Origin: Dehalococcoidia bacterium
GTDB lineage: Bacteria; Chloroflexota; Dehalococcoidia; Bin125
Reading direction: 5' to 3'
Length of the DNA stretch: 46,622 nt
NCBI GenBank assembly: GCA_022822855.1
Contig: JAJDYG010000023.1
Location: forward strand, 1 to 46,622
Shown: positions 34,284 through 41,611 of the stretch, piece by piece
Layout: every line of letters begins with the position of its first letter
Numbering within the stretch: position 1 is the stretch's first letter
Made by a program: the position numbers and the translations under genes
Notes under the pieces: generated by a model
Told to the model about the DNA's origin: nothing
The model's input: only the letters and a program-made list of their open reading frames with translations
Database searches by the model: none

Positions 34284-34854
34284 TCGACCGGCTTCCGGGT
34301 CGGGCCGGCGGCGGCAACGCTCGTCCCTGCTGATCCCGATCATCGGCGCGATCATCGGTTTCATCGCCGCGCTCTTCCTCTTGCGGGAACTCGACATCTT
34401 CGAAGGCGACCCGGTTCCGCTCGAACCGTCGCTGGGCGCGGCGTGCGATTACCCGGTTGGCGGCTACTACGACCAGCTCTGCAATCTCGTGGCGCGAGCA
34501 ACAGTCGAGATTCAGACAGTGATCGATCCCGAGACGGCCGAACTCTGCGCCGAAGAGAACACCGACTGCCGGATTCATCGCGAAAACCTGCGCCGCGGCC
34601 TGCCGACAACCGAGCGCTTCCGCGACGCGCTCTTCGACCTCAAACCAACGGAGAAGGCGGAGGACTGGCACACCCGGTACCTGACGGCGATCTCTCTGCT
34701 GCACAGCGGCTACAACGCCCAATTCGTCGCCCTGCAGGAGAACGATCGCGAGGCGTTCCTCTCGGCGCACGAGCGCACCATCGAGGCCGCGTCTGGGGCG
34801 ACGGGGCTCTTCGACGACTTCGAGATCGCGTTTACCGATGAGCGGACTCCCTAG
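34273..34854 (+). CDS. Single-pass membrane protein of unknown function
   Basis: A 193-residue protein. A basic Ser/Arg-rich N-terminus (about 1-17) precedes one membrane helix (LLIPIIGAIIGFIAALFLL, about 19-37), so most of the protein should face outside. The outer part has four Cys (ACDYPV, QLCNLV, LCAEENTDC), which could form two disulfides, and a helical C-terminal half. No family recognised. It starts 11 bases inside the alpha/beta hydrolase gene and is thus translationally coupled to it. Confidence 0.75.
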   Translation: MSSSRPASGSGRRRQRSSLLIPIIGAIIGFIAALFLLRELDIFEGDPVPLEPSLGAACDYPVGGYYDQLCNLVARATVEIQTVIDPETAELCAEENTDCRIHRENLRRGLPTTERFRDALFDLKPTEKAEDWHTRYLTAISLLHSGYNAQFVALQENDREAFLSAHERTIEAASGATGLFDDFEIAFTDERTP

Positions 34855-35043
34855 GGCTTCTTCGGATCGCGGCCCCTCTCTCCGGCGCGGCGTCGGTGGA
34901 ACTCCTGGGCGATCCAGGGGAGTCCGCGTGTGTGTTCGGAGGAGGCGTTGATCGTGGAGGTGGCCAGGGTCGGGTGCGATCGAATGTGCCGTGGTTGGCG
35001 AGGGATGGCCTGGGTCTGAGGTGAGGCGGGGGGCGCCTTGTGG

Positions 35044-35088
35044 GCGAGCATGGGCGCTCTGGGCCCCGTGTCAGGCTCGGGGCGTCGG
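35044..35088. repeat. Fragment of the core module
   Basis: GGGCGCTCTGGGCCCCGTGTC followed by CTCGGGGCG matches the right end of the core in E1 (about 168-214) but with a broken hairpin stem. The rest of 34855-35111 shows nothing I can assign. Confidence 0.6.
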
Positions 35089-35111
35089 GCAGGGGGAGGG
35101 AGGGAGTGGGG

Positions 35112-35576
35112 CTATGGGGATTGGTTGGCTTCGAGGATGGTTTTGAGTTGGCCTAGTTCCTTGTTCATCTGGCGGGTCATCATCGCTCTCATTAGCGGGC
35201 GGAGGAGGGTGAACATGATTGAGGTGACGATGTGGTCGCTGTCGGCGGTCATGGCGTTGGTGACGGTCGTGGCGGGGCCGGATCTCTCCAGGGTCAGGCA
35301 GGCGGTAAAGGGGAACGGACCTTCGGAGGCTTCGATTGCCAGCAACCGCCCTTCGCGGAACTCGGTGATCGTCATCAGCGTTGGGGCCGAGCCTCCGCCG
35401 TAGGTGTAGACGCCTTTGATCTGCGTGCCGCGACCAATCGGGCCATCGCCAACGACCTCGGACTCCGACATGCCGTCGACCCAGTGGTCCTGGTTGGTGA
35501 CATCGGACACGTAGGTCCAGACCTCCGCAGGATCGCGTTCGATGGTGATCTGCGCGCTGGCGCTCATGCTGACCAT
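35112..35576 (-). CDS. SRPBCC/polyketide-cyclase-like protein, paralogue 2
   Basis: A 154-residue START-like (SRPBCC) protein, a fold with a deep pocket for hydrophobic ligands. ASAQITIERDPAEVWTYVSDVTNQDHWVDGMSESEVVG matches its paralogue upstream (FVSHVPNQDQWVFGMSDSEVVG). The C-terminal amphipathic helix (LMRAMMTRQMNKELGQLKTILE) is typical. The ATG at 35576 overlaps the previous stop by one base; an in-frame ATG at 35567 is possible. It is the last gene of an operon with npdG and cofE. Ligand unknown. Confidence 0.88.
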   Translation of the reverse strand: MVSMSASAQITIERDPAEVWTYVSDVTNQDHWVDGMSESEVVGDGPIGRGTQIKGVYTYGGGSAPTLMTITEFREGRLLAIEASEGPFPFTACLTLERSGPATTVTNAMTADSDHIVTSIMFTLLRPLMRAMMTRQMNKELGQLKTILEANQSP

Positions 35577-36031
35577 CAGGCGCCCAGTCCCATCGCCTCA
35601 CGGAGGTGAGCGATCTCGTCTCTCAGCATCCGATTGGCGACGATGCTGCCCAGGGGCCGCAACGGGCCCATCGCGATCTTCATCATCAAGGAGGTCGGAT
35701 AGAGCGTGACCTCGTACTTCACTCGCGAGGCCTGTTCGTCACCGGAGCATGTGATGACCGTGACGAACGGCGTGTGGCCATCCTCGTTCTCCCAGGACAC
35801 GCGGTTCGGTGGGTCGTATTCCTTGACCAACATCGTGACGCGCAGCGACTTGCCCTGCTCAGTCGAGGTGCCGATGATCTCAGAACCGACTGCGATGTCG
35901 CCTCCGCCGACCACCTCGGAATCGGACATGCCGAACACCCATTGGTCCTGGTTGGGCACGTGAGAGACGAATGTCCAGAGCTGATCCAGGGAACAATCGA
36001 AATCGGCTTCGATGCTGAATGCGGCAGCCAT
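35576..36031 (-). CDS. SRPBCC/polyketide-cyclase-like protein, paralogue 1
   Basis: A 151-residue SRPBCC protein: FSIEADFDCSLDQLWTFVSHVPNQDQWVFGMSDSEVVGG at the N-terminus, a beta-sheet with TPFVTVITCSGDEQASRVKYEVTLYP, and a long C-terminal helix. It and the next gene are tandem paralogues with a conserved (N)QD(Q/H)WV(F/D)GMS(D/E)SEVVG block. It starts nine bases after cofE and is part of the same operon. Binding of a polyaromatic or isoprenoid ligand related to F420-dependent reactions is a guess from context only. Confidence 0.88.
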   Translation of the reverse strand: MAAAFSIEADFDCSLDQLWTFVSHVPNQDQWVFGMSDSEVVGGGDIAVGSEIIGTSTEQGKSLRVTMLVKEYDPPNRVSWENEDGHTPFVTVITCSGDEQASRVKYEVTLYPTSLMMKIAMGPLRPLGSIVANRMLRDEIAHLREAMGLGA

Positions 36032-36040
36032 CGATCGGTC

Positions 36041-36802
36041 CTATCTGAACAGATCCATCTCGGGCGGCCGGACCAGGGTGGAGTGGTCGTAGTCCTCAAC
36101 GGGGACGTTCAGGCCGCGGACGACGGCGACGGGAACCTTGTCGAGCTTGTTCATGACCGGCTCGGCGGCTGAGGCCAGTTCGTCGACGATGGCCATTTCC
36201 GTGACGCGCAGGTCGTAGCCCTCGGCGTCGACCTCTCCGACGTAGGAGCGAATCGGATTCATCCCGCTGACGCCGATGGCCACGTTGGTCAGACCGTTGC
36301 GCCAGGGCCGGCCGAAGGTGTCGGTGACGATCACGGGCACGTCGACCTGGCCGCGCGCGACGAGTCCCTGACGGATGGCCAGGGCGGACGCGGACGAGTC
36401 GAGCGGCAGGAGGGCGACTGCCTCGCCGCCGCCGACGTTGGATTGATCGACGCCGGCGTTGGCGCAAACCCAGCCGTGGCGGGTCTCGGAGAGGATCAGG
36501 CCTCGCGTCATGCGCACGATCCGCTTCGATTCGCGGAGCACCAGCTCGACCGCGCGGGCGTCCTTCTCCCAGTCCTGGGCCCAGTCCTCGGCGAACTCGC
36601 CGGCGCTGACGTCGTCGAGGCGGATGACTCGGCCCTCGGCCTTGGAGACGATCTTCTGGGTGACAAGAAGGACGTCGCCGGCTTCGAGCGGCGTCTCCTG
36701 CGCCGTCAGGGCATTGTCGATCAGTTCGGCCAGGTCGTCACCGTCGACGACCTCGGGAATGCCGCCGACTGCGAACACGCGGTACTCGGAGGGAGGCGCC
36801 AT
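36041..36802 (-). CDS. cofE: Coenzyme F420-0:L-glutamate ligase CofE
   Basis: A 253-residue enzyme that adds gamma-linked glutamates to F420-0 with GTP. Signature blocks are GDVLLVTQKIVSKAEGRVI, LILSETRHGWVCANAGVDQSNVGG, VIVTDTFGRPWRNGLTNVAIGVSGM and VRGLNVP. The length matches the stand-alone CofE; the C-terminal nitroreductase-like FbiB domain found in mycobacteria is absent. Its ATG overlaps the npdG stop by one base (TGATG). Together with npdG it shows that the organism makes F420. Confidence 0.96.
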   Translation of the reverse strand: MAPPSEYRVFAVGGIPEVVDGDDLAELIDNALTAQETPLEAGDVLLVTQKIVSKAEGRVIRLDDVSAGEFAEDWAQDWEKDARAVELVLRESKRIVRMTRGLILSETRHGWVCANAGVDQSNVGGGEAVALLPLDSSASALAIRQGLVARGQVDVPVIVTDTFGRPWRNGLTNVAIGVSGMNPIRSYVGEVDAEGYDLRVTEMAIVDELASAAEPVMNKLDKVPVAVVRGLNVPVEDYDHSTLVRPPEMDLFR

Positions 36803-37467
36803 CAGTCGATTCCCACCATGCGCACGGCGGCCTGCGTCTTGTAGCGCATGTTCATGCCGATGATCAGCGCGGTCAGGTCCTCGACGAACTTGGACATCGA
36901 GAGCGGCCCGGCGTCTACGGGGCGCAGGTCCGGCATCTTGCCGACCAGATCGACGACCTGCTGCTTTGCATCCTCGTCGTCGGCGGTGATCAGGACATCG
37001 CCTTCCATTGGATCAGACAGTTTCTGCAGCTTGCGCGCGCTGAGGTTGTGGAACGCGCCGACCACGCGGGCATCGGGCAGCAACGCCTGAGCCTGTTCGG
37101 TGGCCGAACCCTCTTCGACATCGGAGATGCCGGGGATGCGGTTCTCCATCGTCAGCGGCACGGCAGCGTCGATCACCAGCTTGTTGCCGATTGCCTCACG
37201 GAGATCGTTGAGCGTGGCCTCGTGGCCGTCGAAGGGGACCACGATGATGACGACATCGGACTGCTCCACAACAGCGCGGTTGACCCCGCCGCCGGCGTCG
37301 GGCGAACCGCCAGCCTCGCTGACGGCGTCGCGGACGGTCTGAGCTGCATCTTCGGCTCGTTCGATTCTGCGCGAACCGATCAGCACGCGTTCGCCCGCCA
37401 TCGCCAGCCGCATCGCCAGGCCCAGCCCTTCCGGTCCCGTGCCGCCGATAAAGCCAATGGTCGCCAT
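36802..37467 (-). CDS. npdG: NADPH-dependent F420 reductase
   Basis: A 221-residue F420:NADP oxidoreductase, which swaps hydride between NADP(H) and F420. The Rossmann fold begins at once (IGFIGGTGPEGLGLAMRLAMAGERVLIGSRRIERAEDAA); DVVIIVVPFDGHEATLNDL and VVGAFHNLSARKLQ are typical later blocks. I chose ATG at 37467 because GGGAG lies upstream and the product begins with the beta-strand as in known members; the frame continues upstream without a credible start. First gene of npdG-cofE-SRPBCC-SRPBCC, divergent from the ABC genes. Confidence 0.94.
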   Translation of the reverse strand: MATIGFIGGTGPEGLGLAMRLAMAGERVLIGSRRIERAEDAAQTVRDAVSEAGGSPDAGGGVNRAVVEQSDVVIIVVPFDGHEATLNDLREAIGNKLVIDAAVPLTMENRIPGISDVEEGSATEQAQALLPDARVVGAFHNLSARKLQKLSDPMEGDVLITADDEDAKQQVVDLVGKMPDLRPVDAGPLSMSKFVEDLTALIIGMNMRYKTQAAVRMVGID

Positions 37468-37562
37468 GCCCACTCCCGATCTACGCCTAAACTGAGGATT
37501 GCCTGCGCACACGCCCCGCGGAGCGCACAACCACAAGGCTAGCGGTAACTCCCCGATTCACC

Positions 37563-38474
37563 GTGACCAGCATCATCGACACGCCGACCTCCGCTTTGCC
37601 GACCTCCGTAAGGCCGACCTCTGCGGGGCCGTTGGTGATCAAGCATCCGATCGAGCCCGAGGCTGAGCCCGCGATCCGGCTGCAGGAGGTCCGGCTGACC
37701 TACGAGACCAAGGAAGGGGCGCTGCTGGAGGCGGTCGATCGGACCAACCTGACGATTCGCGCAGGAGAGTTTACGGCGCTGGTCGGGCCGTCCGGCTGCG
37801 GTAAGACGTCGCTGCTGCGAATCATCGCCGGGCTGACTCCGGCCTCGAACGGCGACGTCTCGATCTTCGGCCAGACGCCAAAGGAGGCTCAGCGGCACAA
37901 GCGGCTCGGACTGGTTTTCCAGGAGCCGGCGCTGCTCGCCTGGCGCAGCGTCGAGGACAACGTGCGGCTCGGCCTACAGCTCAATCCTCGCGAGACGCAC
38001 TCTTCCACCAACGTGCACGAGCTGATCGAGATCGTCGGCCTGAGCGGCTTCGAGCGCTACCGCCCGGCCGAGCTATCGGGCGGTATGCAACAGCGAGCGG
38101 CGCTGGCTCGGGCGCTGGCGATCGACCCGCCGCTGCTGCTGATGGACGAACCGTTCGCCGCGCTGGACGAGATCACGCGCGAGCAGATGCGGTACGAGCT
38201 GCAGCGCCTGTGGAGCGTGTCCCACGATCCCCGCGATCCGCCGCGGTCGGCGGTCTTCGTCACTCACTCGGTCGCCGAGGCGGTGGCGATCGCCGACCGG
38301 GTGCTGGTGATGTCGCCGAGACCTGGCCGGATCATCGCCGACATTCCGATCACGACGCCGCGGCCTCGGCGTCCGGAGCATGAGCATTCCGACCGCTTCG
38401 TCAACGACACTGCCATCGTGCGCTCGGCGCTGCGTTCTCCGACGACGCCGGCCGTGCCGCTCGATGCGGCCTGA
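37563..38474 (+). CDS. ABC transporter ATPase (SsuB/TauB/ThiZ type)
   Basis: A 303-residue import ATPase. Walker A is GPSGCGKTS, the signature LSGGMQQRAALARALA and Walker B LLLMDEPFAALDEITRE; QRHKRLGLVFQEPALLAWRSVEDNV is the Q-loop region of the nitrate/sulfonate/taurine class. The N-terminus carries three in-frame copies of a five-residue unit (TPTSA LPTSV RPTSA) from a 15-bp DNA repeat at 37582-37620. It starts with GTG at 37563. The permease follows at once, then a small protein and the binding protein. Confidence 0.93.
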   Translation: MTSIIDTPTSALPTSVRPTSAGPLVIKHPIEPEAEPAIRLQEVRLTYETKEGALLEAVDRTNLTIRAGEFTALVGPSGCGKTSLLRIIAGLTPASNGDVSIFGQTPKEAQRHKRLGLVFQEPALLAWRSVEDNVRLGLQLNPRETHSSTNVHELIEIVGLSGFERYRPAELSGGMQQRAALARALAIDPPLLLMDEPFAALDEITREQMRYELQRLWSVSHDPRDPPRSAVFVTHSVAEAVAIADRVLVMSPRPGRIIADIPITTPRPRRPEHEHSDRFVNDTAIVRSALRSPTTPAVPLDAA

Positions 38475-38481
38475 GTCCCTC

Positions 38482-39330
38482 ATGGTTTCTGAACCGATCT
38501 CCGACATCGACCAGCTTGAAGCACCCGGTTCGGGCCGGATCCCGCTGGCGACGCCCGATATCCGGCCCTTGCTGGCTTGGGTCCTGCCTCCGCTGATCGC
38601 GCTGTTGCTGCTTGCCGTGGCGATCGAACTCTGGGTCCGAATCGGCGACGTGTCGATCTGGGTGATGCCCCGGCCGAGCGGAGTACTGGAGAACTTCTTC
38701 GCCGACTTCGGCGGCTACTTCTCCGAGGGGCTGAAGACGCTGGGGGTGTCGCTGGGCGGTCTGGCGATTGGGACCGCCGCCGCAACGTTGCTGGCTGCGG
38801 GCGTGGCTCACTCGCACGTCCTGGAGCGCGCCGTGCTGCCGATCGCGATCATGGTCAAGGTGACGCCGGTCGTTGCGCTGATCCCGCTGTTCATCATCTG
38901 GATGGGACACGGCTGGAACCCGAAGATCGCAATTGCGGCGCTGATCACGTACTTCCCCGTGCTGATCAACGCGATTGCCGGATTCCGCGATGTCGATCCG
39001 CGGATGCACGACTTCTTCCGCTCGGTCGATGCGTCGACCTGGGAGATCTTCCGGCACCTGCGGTTGCCGGCCGCCGTGCCGTATCTGTTCGCCTCGCTCA
39101 AGATCTCGGTCACGCTGTCGCTGATCGGGGCGGTGGTGGCAGAGTTCTTTCTCTCGGGCCAGGGCGGCCTGGGCGCGGTGATCTGGATCGAACAGAACAA
39201 CCTGAGACTGGAGCAGGTGTTCGCGGCGGTGTTGATGCTGACGCTGATTGGTGTGACCCTCTCGACAGCGGTGGTCGTCGCGGAACGTCTTCTCTCCTGG
39301 CGCCTCGACCAACCTGTCGCCGCCTCATAA
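38482..39330 (+). CDS. ABC transporter permease (SsuC/TauC type)
   Basis: A 282-residue inner-membrane permease of the nitrate/sulfonate/taurine/pyrimidine class, with about six membrane helices. The EAA-like loop is FFRSVDASTWEIFRHLRLPAAVPYLFASLKISVTLSLIGAVVAEFF. It should pair with the ATPase just upstream and the NMT1-type binding protein downstream. The ATG at 38482 lies seven bases after the ATPase stop; an alternative ATG at 38464 overlaps it. The transported compound cannot be read from the permease. Confidence 0.92.
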   Translation: MVSEPISDIDQLEAPGSGRIPLATPDIRPLLAWVLPPLIALLLLAVAIELWVRIGDVSIWVMPRPSGVLENFFADFGGYFSEGLKTLGVSLGGLAIGTAAATLLAAGVAHSHVLERAVLPIAIMVKVTPVVALIPLFIIWMGHGWNPKIAIAALITYFPVLINAIAGFRDVDPRMHDFFRSVDASTWEIFRHLRLPAAVPYLFASLKISVTLSLIGAVVAEFFLSGQGGLGAVIWIEQNNLRLEQVFAAVLMLTLIGVTLSTAVVVAERLLSWRLDQPVAAS

Positions 39331-39350
39331 GCTCAATCCATGGAGCGACC

Positions 39351-39629
39351 ATGACAACTCCTTCCGATCAACCCGCCGACGACGGAGAGCGCACCGACTA
39401 CCGGCTGCCCCAACGTCAGGCCCCGGCGCAGTCCGATTCCGTCGTGATCAAGTTTTCGAACGACGGCCTGGTCCTCGAGCTGGAAGGTGATGACGTCGAC
39501 CTGGGCACCGACCTGAAAGTGCGCAGCGAACACCGGCTGATCGCCGAGTTTCGGCGCGACGCGGTCGACGGCTGGTGGTTCAAGTCGGCGGTGCTCAGCG
39601 AGCCAACGCCGCTGCCAACCGACTCCTAG
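39351..39629 (+). CDS. Small hypothetical protein in the ABC operon
   Basis: A predicted 92-residue protein with no signal peptide or membrane helix. The start is polar and low-complexity (MTTPSDQPADDGERTDYRLPQ), then a beta-like section SVVIKFSNDGLVLELEGDDVDLGTDLKVRSEHRLIAEFRRDAVDGWWFKSAV. No family recognised. GGAGCG lies just upstream of the ATG. It lies 20 bases after the permease and before the binding-protein gene, so it probably belongs to the transport operon. Confidence 0.65.
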   Translation: MTTPSDQPADDGERTDYRLPQRQAPAQSDSVVIKFSNDGLVLELEGDDVDLGTDLKVRSEHRLIAEFRRDAVDGWWFKSAVLSEPTPLPTDS

Positions 39630-39802
39630 TCGTCTTGACGGCGTTGGGACTCGACCTGGTCGCCGGTTGCCCGATACCTGCGCCGTTCATAGGCTGTTAA
39701 ACGGTCGCTATCGCCGTGGCAACCCCACGGAAGCGGCTCCGGCTAGCCGGCCCGGCAAGGAGTAACGCCCGGCGTCCGCCCAGCCCAAGGAGCCCTGCGC
39801 CC

Positions 39803-40843
39803 ATGTCCCAGATGCCCGTTTCCGTTCGCAACCCGTTGTTGATCGTGTTGACGCTCGCGGCCGCCCTGGCGGTCTCGTTGTCGATCGCCTGCTCGGGCGA
39901 CGACTCGGACGAAGTCCTGACCATGACCTACATGGCGGGATTCGTCGCCCAGGCCAACCTGCCCTTCGTCGCCGTGTATGTGGCTGAAGATCAGGGATTC
40001 TTCGCCGACGAGAATCTCGAGGTCGACATCCAACACGCCGGCTTCACCGGCGCTCACAAGAACCTGCTGCTCGCGGGAGAGGTCGACATTACGACGCTGC
40101 CCGCGTCGGAGATGCTGCAGATTCGGGCCAACTCGGGGGCGCCGTACGTGGCGGTGATGCTCTTCGGCCAACGCGGGGACTTCGGCTACGCAGTCCTCAA
40201 TTCATCGGGGATCGAGTCGCCCGCCGACTTCGCCGGGCGCGACGTCGGATTCAAGGGGATCGTCCAGTCCGAGTTTCACGCGATGCTCGCCGCGCATGGC
40301 CTGAGCACCGACGACATGAACATGATTGACGTGGGCTTCAACCCCGTCGTTTTGGTGGAGCAGCAGGTCGAGGTCTATCCGGTCTTCCTGTCCAACGAGC
40401 CCGACACGCTGACTCGCAACCTGAACCAGGAGATCACCGTGTTCGAGGCGGCAGATTACGGCGTGCCGACGTTGGGCGTCGTTTACCTGGTCAGCGAGGA
40501 GTTTCTCGAGGACGAGACCAATCGCGAGAAACTGGAGCGATTCCTGCGCGCTACCGTGCGCGCGTTCGAGTTCTCAGTCGATGACCCGGCTGCGGCCATC
40601 GAATCGACGGCGAGGTTCCTGGCAGAGGACCCAGCGCCTGATCTGGTCCACGAGCGGTTCATTCTCGACACCGAAATCGAGAACGCGTTGAACGATCTGA
40701 CCCGAGCCAACGGGGTCGGCTGGTTTACTCAACAGCAGTTCCGGGCGCTGACGGATGTGCTCTTGGAGTACGGCGCACTGGAGACTGACATCGATCTCGA
40801 GGCGGCGCTGGATCGGTCGTTCCTTGAAGACGTCCACCAGTAG
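39803..40843 (+). CDS. NMT1/THI5-like ABC substrate-binding lipoprotein
   Basis: A 346-residue binding protein. A signal peptide ends in a lipobox (LSIAC) followed by an acidic start (SGDDSDE). FVAVYVAEDQGFFADENLEVDIQHAGFTGAHKNLLLAGEVDITTLPASEML is the NMT1/THI5 signature of proteins that bind thiamine precursors, riboflavin or similar aromatic compounds. I chose ATG at 39803 because AAGGAG lies about ten bases upstream; a longer frame from 39716 lacks a signal peptide start. Between this gene and the previous one (39630-39802) I see GC-rich hairpins (CCGTGG/CCACGG, CCGGCTAGCCGG) but no riboswitch I recognise. Confidence 0.9.
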   Translation: MSQMPVSVRNPLLIVLTLAAALAVSLSIACSGDDSDEVLTMTYMAGFVAQANLPFVAVYVAEDQGFFADENLEVDIQHAGFTGAHKNLLLAGEVDITTLPASEMLQIRANSGAPYVAVMLFGQRGDFGYAVLNSSGIESPADFAGRDVGFKGIVQSEFHAMLAAHGLSTDDMNMIDVGFNPVVLVEQQVEVYPVFLSNEPDTLTRNLNQEITVFEAADYGVPTLGVVYLVSEEFLEDETNREKLERFLRATVRAFEFSVDDPAAAIESTARFLAEDPAPDLVHERFILDTEIENALNDLTRANGVGWFTQQQFRALTDVLLEYGALETDIDLEAALDRSFLEDVHQ

Positions 40844-40867
40844 CGGAGGGTCGCAGCGCCCGCGATC

Positions 40868-40944
40868 TAGGGGCGGCCGCAGGGGCCGCTCCTGTTCGTC
40901 CTTGGCACCGTAAAGGACAAGGGCGGCCACAGGGACCGCCCCTA
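40868..40944. repeat. Compound inverted repeat, possible terminator
   Basis: TAGGGGCGG (40868-40876) pairs with CCGCCCCTA (40936-40944). Each arm contains a smaller hairpin (GCGGCC/GGCCGC; GGCGG/CCGCC) and the centre holds GTCCTT/AAGGAC. It lies between two convergent genes and may end both transcripts, though there is no T-run. Confidence 0.6.
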
Positions 40945-40969
40945 CCAGGACTGTCCGGGAACAGAGGGT

Positions 40970-41467
40970 CTACGCTCGGCTGCGGAGGAATTTCTCCTGA
41001 CCCGGGGTTGGCTTGTCGCCCGGGTAGTGGAGCTTCTTGAGCATTGGCCGGCGCGGGAAGATGTGGACCGCGTCCCAACCGCAGGATTGCTCGCAGAGGC
41101 GGCAGCCGGTGCAGTTCTTTTCGATCACCACGGCCTGACCGAAGAAATCTGAGGCTTCGTTGGTGAAATCGAGCTCGAGCGCCTCAAAGGGGCAAACGTT
41201 GATGCAGATTTCGCAGCCGGAGCCGATGCACTTGTCCGGGTCGACCTCGGCTTTGGGCCACTCCTTCTTGGCGAACTTCCGGCAGATGTCGCCGTCATCG
41301 TCGAGGATGCACTCGACCGGGCAAACCGCCCCGCAGGCGCCGCAGTCGATGCACAGCGCAGGGTCGATGTAGTGGATGGTGTTGCGCTCGCCCCAGATGG
41401 CGTTGGTCGGGCAACGGTTGGTGCAGGCGGTACAGCCGATACACGTTTCAACGATGTCGTAGGCCAC
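40970..41467 (-). CDS. Polyferredoxin with four [4Fe-4S]-type motifs
   Basis: A 165-residue electron carrier with four Cys clusters: CIGCTACTNRCP, CIDCGACGAVCPVEC, CIGSGCEICINVCP and CTGCRLCEQSC. The third has C-x4-C instead of C-x2-C at its start. The last cluster lacks the usual Pro and is followed by GWDAVHIFPRR. The GTG at 41467 is chosen because AGAGGAG lies upstream and a strong promoter stands beyond; the open frame continues further but encodes low-complexity sequence. It would shuttle electrons, perhaps with the GltD-like flavoprotein at 43537, though they are not in one operon. Confidence 0.9.
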   Translation of the reverse strand: MAYDIVETCIGCTACTNRCPTNAIWGERNTIHYIDPALCIDCGACGAVCPVECILDDDGDICRKFAKKEWPKAEVDPDKCIGSGCEICINVCPFEALELDFTNEASDFFGQAVVIEKNCTGCRLCEQSCGWDAVHIFPRRPMLKKLHYPGDKPTPGQEKFLRSRA

Positions 41468-41505
41468 GTCCGACTCCTCTGCGTTCCCCCAATGGCGCTC
41501 CCGCA

Positions 41506-41535
41506 AGTATATCCACGCCTGCTGACAGCATTCAA
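41506..41535 (-). promoter_or_regulatory. Polyferredoxin promoter
   Basis: On the minus strand TTGAAT (41535-41530), 18 bases, TATACT (41511-41506). The -10 is one of the best in the window. The ribosome site AGAGGAG and GTG start follow about 30-40 bases downstream. Confidence 0.6.
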
Positions 41536-41574
41536 TCAATGCGGCCACGCGCGCCGATTTACGGGTATTGCTCC

Positions 41575-41580
41575 TATAGT
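41575..41580 (+). promoter_or_regulatory. Candidate -10 for the PPC lipoprotein
   Basis: TATAGT lies 31 bases before the ATG at 41612. The -35 is not clear. Confidence 0.45.
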
Positions 41581-41611
41581 GAAGATCAGGCGGCCGGAAC
41601 CAGGTGCTCCT

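Noticed and set aside
39630..39802. TPP or other riboswitch before the NMT1/THI5-like gene
   Set aside because: I looked for the CTGAGA and ACCTGAT-type thi-box segments and found neither; only generic GC hairpins are present.
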